DNA of 7,795 nucleotides, taken from assembly GCA_910588465.1 (NCBI GenBank), contig CAJUOP010000008.1:41450-49244 (forward strand), read 5' to 3'. Shown piece after piece: positions 6,192 through 7,795 of the stretch (position 1 is the first letter of the stretch; every line of letters starts with the position of its first letter). This DNA is from an uncultured Christensenellaceae bacterium (GTDB lineage: Bacteria; Bacillota; Clostridia; Christensenellales; Borkfalkiaceae). A program made the position numbers and the translations under genes. The notes beneath the pieces are model-generated. The model saw nothing but the letters and a program-made list of their open reading frames with translations, ran no database searches and was not told the DNA's origin.

Positions 6192-7427
6192 ATGGCAAAA
6201 TACGAACAACACTGCTCTTTCTGCGGCAAAGAAAAGGCGAAAACCAAAAAGCTGATCGCGGGACCGGACGGCATTTATATCTGCGACGAGTGCGTGGCGC
6301 TCTGTAACGATATGATCGCGAAGGCTCCGCCTTCCAATTCGCCCGAGCCCGTGGAGCTGAAACGCCCCGCCGAGATCAAAGAGGAGCTCGACCGCTACAT
6401 CGTCGGGCAGGACCGCGCCAAGCGCGTGCTGTCCGTGGCGGTTTACAATCATTACAAGCGGATAAATTCCATGGCGTCGGGGAAAAAGGACGACGACGAA
6501 GTGGAAATCGAAAAGAGCAATATTCTGTTGCTCGGTCCCACGGGAAGCGGAAAGACGCTGCTTGCGCGTACGCTTGCGAAAATTTTGAACGTTCCCTTTG
6601 CCACCAGCGACGCAACCACGCTTACCGAAGCGGGGTACGTGGGCGAGGACGTGGAAAATATTTTGCTGAAACTCATTCAGAACGCCGATTACGATATCGA
6701 GCGCGCGCAGCGCGGCATTATCTATATCGACGAGATCGACAAAATTTCGCGCAAGGGCGAAAACGTTTCGATCACGCGCGACGTCTCGGGCGAGGGCGTA
6801 CAGCAGGCGTTGCTGAAAATTATCGAGAGCACGGTTGCGAACGTTCCTCCGCAGGGGGGCAGAAAGCACCCTCAGCAGGACTGTATGCGCATCGACACCA
6901 CGAACATTTTGTTTATTTGCGGCGGCGCGTTCGTCGGACTGGATAAAATCGTGAGCGCGCGGAAGGACGACGCGGGGCTCGGCTTCGGCGGAAAGGTGCG
7001 TTTGGGCGCGAACGAGGTGGATTATACCTTGCTCGACGACGTAAAGCCGCAGGATTTGACCAAGTTCGGGCTCATTCCCGAATTCGTGGGAAGAATTCCC
7101 ATCGTCGTTTCGTTGCAGGCGCTCGACGAGGACGCGCTGGTGAATATTTTGACCCAGCCGCGGAACGCGATCATCAAACAGTATCAGAAGCTGGTGGGGC
7201 TGGACGGCGTAAAGCTGACCGTCGAGGAAGGCGCAGTGCGCGAGATCGCAAATACCGCCATTCGGTTAAAGACGGGCGCGCGCGGACTGCGCACCATTAT
7301 CGAGGGGCTTATGATCGACGTGATGTACGATATCCCCACCTCGAAAAACGTGGAAGAAGTGATCATAACCAAGGATTGCGTGGATAAGGGCGCCAAGCCC
7401 AAACTGGTTTATAAAAAGTCGGCGTAA
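6192..7427 (+). CDS. clpX: ClpX, AAA+ unfoldase of the ClpXP protease
   Basis: ClpX is a hexameric ATPase that recognises tagged substrates, unfolds them and threads them into ClpP. The 411 residues comprise the N-terminal zinc-binding domain with C8-x2-C11 and C31-x2-C34, then the AAA+ module. Walker A is GPTGSGKT (115-122), the pore-1 loop is GYVG (148-151), Walker B is IIYIDEID (176-183) and the RKH loop is at 224-226. The box VII arginine lies in EFVGRIP (297-303) and sensor 2 is GARGLR (362-367). The ClpP-docking tripeptide, IGF in Escherichia coli, reads LGF (263-265), a conservative change that should keep docking. The ATG at 6192 is preceded by GGAGAA (6183-6188). It is the last gene of the tig-clpP-clpX operon, with a terminator just downstream. 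Confidence 0.98.
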   Translation: MAKYEQHCSFCGKEKAKTKKLIAGPDGIYICDECVALCNDMIAKAPPSNSPEPVELKRPAEIKEELDRYIVGQDRAKRVLSVAVYNHYKRINSMASGKKDDDEVEIEKSNILLLGPTGSGKTLLARTLAKILNVPFATSDATTLTEAGYVGEDVENILLKLIQNADYDIERAQRGIIYIDEIDKISRKGENVSITRDVSGEGVQQALLKIIESTVANVPPQGGRKHPQQDCMRIDTTNILFICGGAFVGLDKIVSARKDDAGLGFGGKVRLGANEVDYTLLDDVKPQDLTKFGLIPEFVGRIPIVVSLQALDEDALVNILTQPRNAIIKQYQKLVGLDGVKLTVEEGAVREIANTAIRLKTGARGLRTIIEGLMIDVMYDIPTSKNVEEVIITKDCVDKGAKPKLVYKKSA

Positions 7428-7442
7428 ATAATATAATAAATT

Positions 7443-7480
7443 CCCGCCCTAAGATTTCTTCGGGCGGGGTTTTGTTTTTT
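7443..7480 (+). terminator. Intrinsic terminator of the tig-clpP-clpX operon
   Basis: CCCGCCC (7443-7449) pairs with GGGCGGG (7462-7468) around a 12-nt loop, and a T-rich run (TTTTGTTTTTT) follows. It begins 15 nt after the clpX stop, and no gene starts after it in the window. Confidence 0.9.
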
Positions 7481-7553
7481 GCGGACGGCGCGGAAGGGGA
7501 TTCCCACGGTCGCTGCGCGCCCTCTGAACGACGGGGGGAACGCGGGTTTATTA

Positions 7554-7645
7554 TGTCATTCTGAGGGGCGGAGCCCCGAAAGAATCCCATGGGTGAAAGG
7601 ACGGAACAGAGATTCTCACGGTCGCTGCGCTCCCTCTGAATGACA
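7554..7645. repeat. MITE-like inverted-repeat element, copy 1 (92 bp)
   Basis: This stretch runs from TGTCATTCTGAG to CTCTGAATGACA, so its ends are imperfect inverted repeats. AGAATC and GATTCT form a second inverted pair inside. A small perfect hairpin GGGGC-GGA-GCCCC sits in the left arm. The motif TGTCATTCTGAG...AGAATC resembles a repeat motif I recall as dispersed in many bacterial genomes, of unknown function. Confidence 0.7.
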
Positions 7646-7664
7646 GTGAGAGGCGGGTTTATTA

Positions 7665-7757
7665 TGTCATTCTGAGGGGCGGAGCCCCGAAAGAATCCCA
7701 TAGGGTGAAAGGACGGAACAGAGATTCCTACGGTCGCGTTGCTCCCTCTGAATGACA
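7665..7757. repeat. MITE-like inverted-repeat element, copy 2 (93 bp)
   Basis: It has the same design as the copy at 7554, with the same terminal inverted repeats and GGGGC-GGA-GCCCC hairpin (7676-7688). It differs by one extra base in the linker (CATAGGGTG in place of CATGGGTG) and by changes in the right arm (CCTACGGTCGCGTTGC in place of CTCACGGTCGCTGCGC). A third copy begins at 7777 and leaves the window. The arm differences lie in the unpaired middle, while the terminal pairing sequences are unchanged. Confidence 0.7.
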
Positions 7758-7795
7758 GTGAGAGGCGGGTTTATTATGTCATTCTGAGGGGCGGA

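Larger units (their letters stand above)
7499..7795. repeat. Tandem array of about 112-bp repeat units, at least 2.6 copies, continuing past the window edge
   Basis: Units start with GATTC at 7499, 7611 and 7723, a period of 112 bp. The first unit is the most diverged (GAACGAC in place of GAATGAC), the second and third are nearly identical, and the third is cut by the window end. Each unit contains a GATTCT...CTCTGAATGACA segment, a spacer GTGAGAGGCGGGTTTATTA (diverged in the first unit), then TGTCATTCTGAG...AGAATCCC, and finally a linker with GGTGAAAGGACGGAACAGA. The two segments are inverted relative to each other. The region holds no credible gene: the frames through it only translate the repeat. 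Confidence 0.92.

Noticed and set aside
5940..6869. 309-residue minus-strand open frame opposite clpP and clpX
   Set aside because: It is antisense to two complete, strongly conserved genes, its composition is that of a GC-codon-bias shadow, and it has no recognisable domain.
7363..7701. 112-residue minus-strand open frame with a repeated GFFRGSAPQNDIINP peptide
   Set aside because: It is a translation of the tandem DNA repeats and also overlaps the 3' end of clpX and its terminator. The protein repeat follows from the DNA repeat.
7499..7795. CRISPR-like periodic repeats
   Set aside because: The units are about 112 bp, the spacers are themselves repeated and nearly identical, and no cas gene is present. 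This is a tandem repeat and not a CRISPR array.

Overview
The window looks like ordinary chromosome from a Gram-positive, Clostridia-like member of the Bacillota. The evidence is strong Shine-Dalgarno sites, sigma-A-type promoters, an NFACT-family RqcH, a tig-clpP-clpX cluster and a tRNA with an encoded CCA. Base composition is GC-rich for this group. The genus cannot be named from the sequence.

Left part (1-1756, all minus strand): a MacB/LolD-type ABC transporter ATPase runs off the left edge and has its own consensus-like promoter (TTGATT-17-TATAAT). Upstream of it lies a stand-alone family 2 glycosyltransferase with a helical, TPR-like C-terminal half, probably starting at a TTG codon.

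Middle (1836-4016): a plus-strand promoter drives tRNA-Arg(CCU). The tRNA converges on a two-gene minus-strand unit, rqcH followed by a 62-residue 4Fe-4S protein. A symmetric hairpin at 2019-2046 can terminate both transcripts. The roughly 135 bp beside the tRNA has no convincing gene but has an odd tandem repeat that might be an integrase scar.

Right part (4069-7480): rqcH and tig are divergently transcribed from back-to-back promoters whose -35 boxes are 9 bp apart. tig, clpP and clpX form a tight operon (gaps of 15 and 12 nt) that ends at a clear intrinsic terminator. Together with rqcH this gathers a nascent-chain set: trigger factor folds chains at the ribosome exit, RqcH tags chains on stalled 50S subunits with alanine tails, and ClpXP degrades tagged proteins.

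Right edge (7481-7795): a tandem array of about 112-bp units built from inverted repeats runs out of the window. The most interesting items are the array, the rqcH/tig-clpPX arrangement, the Lys/Ala-rich tail on trigger factor, and the cysteine pattern of the small Fe-S protein. I see no clearly new defence or mobile system.
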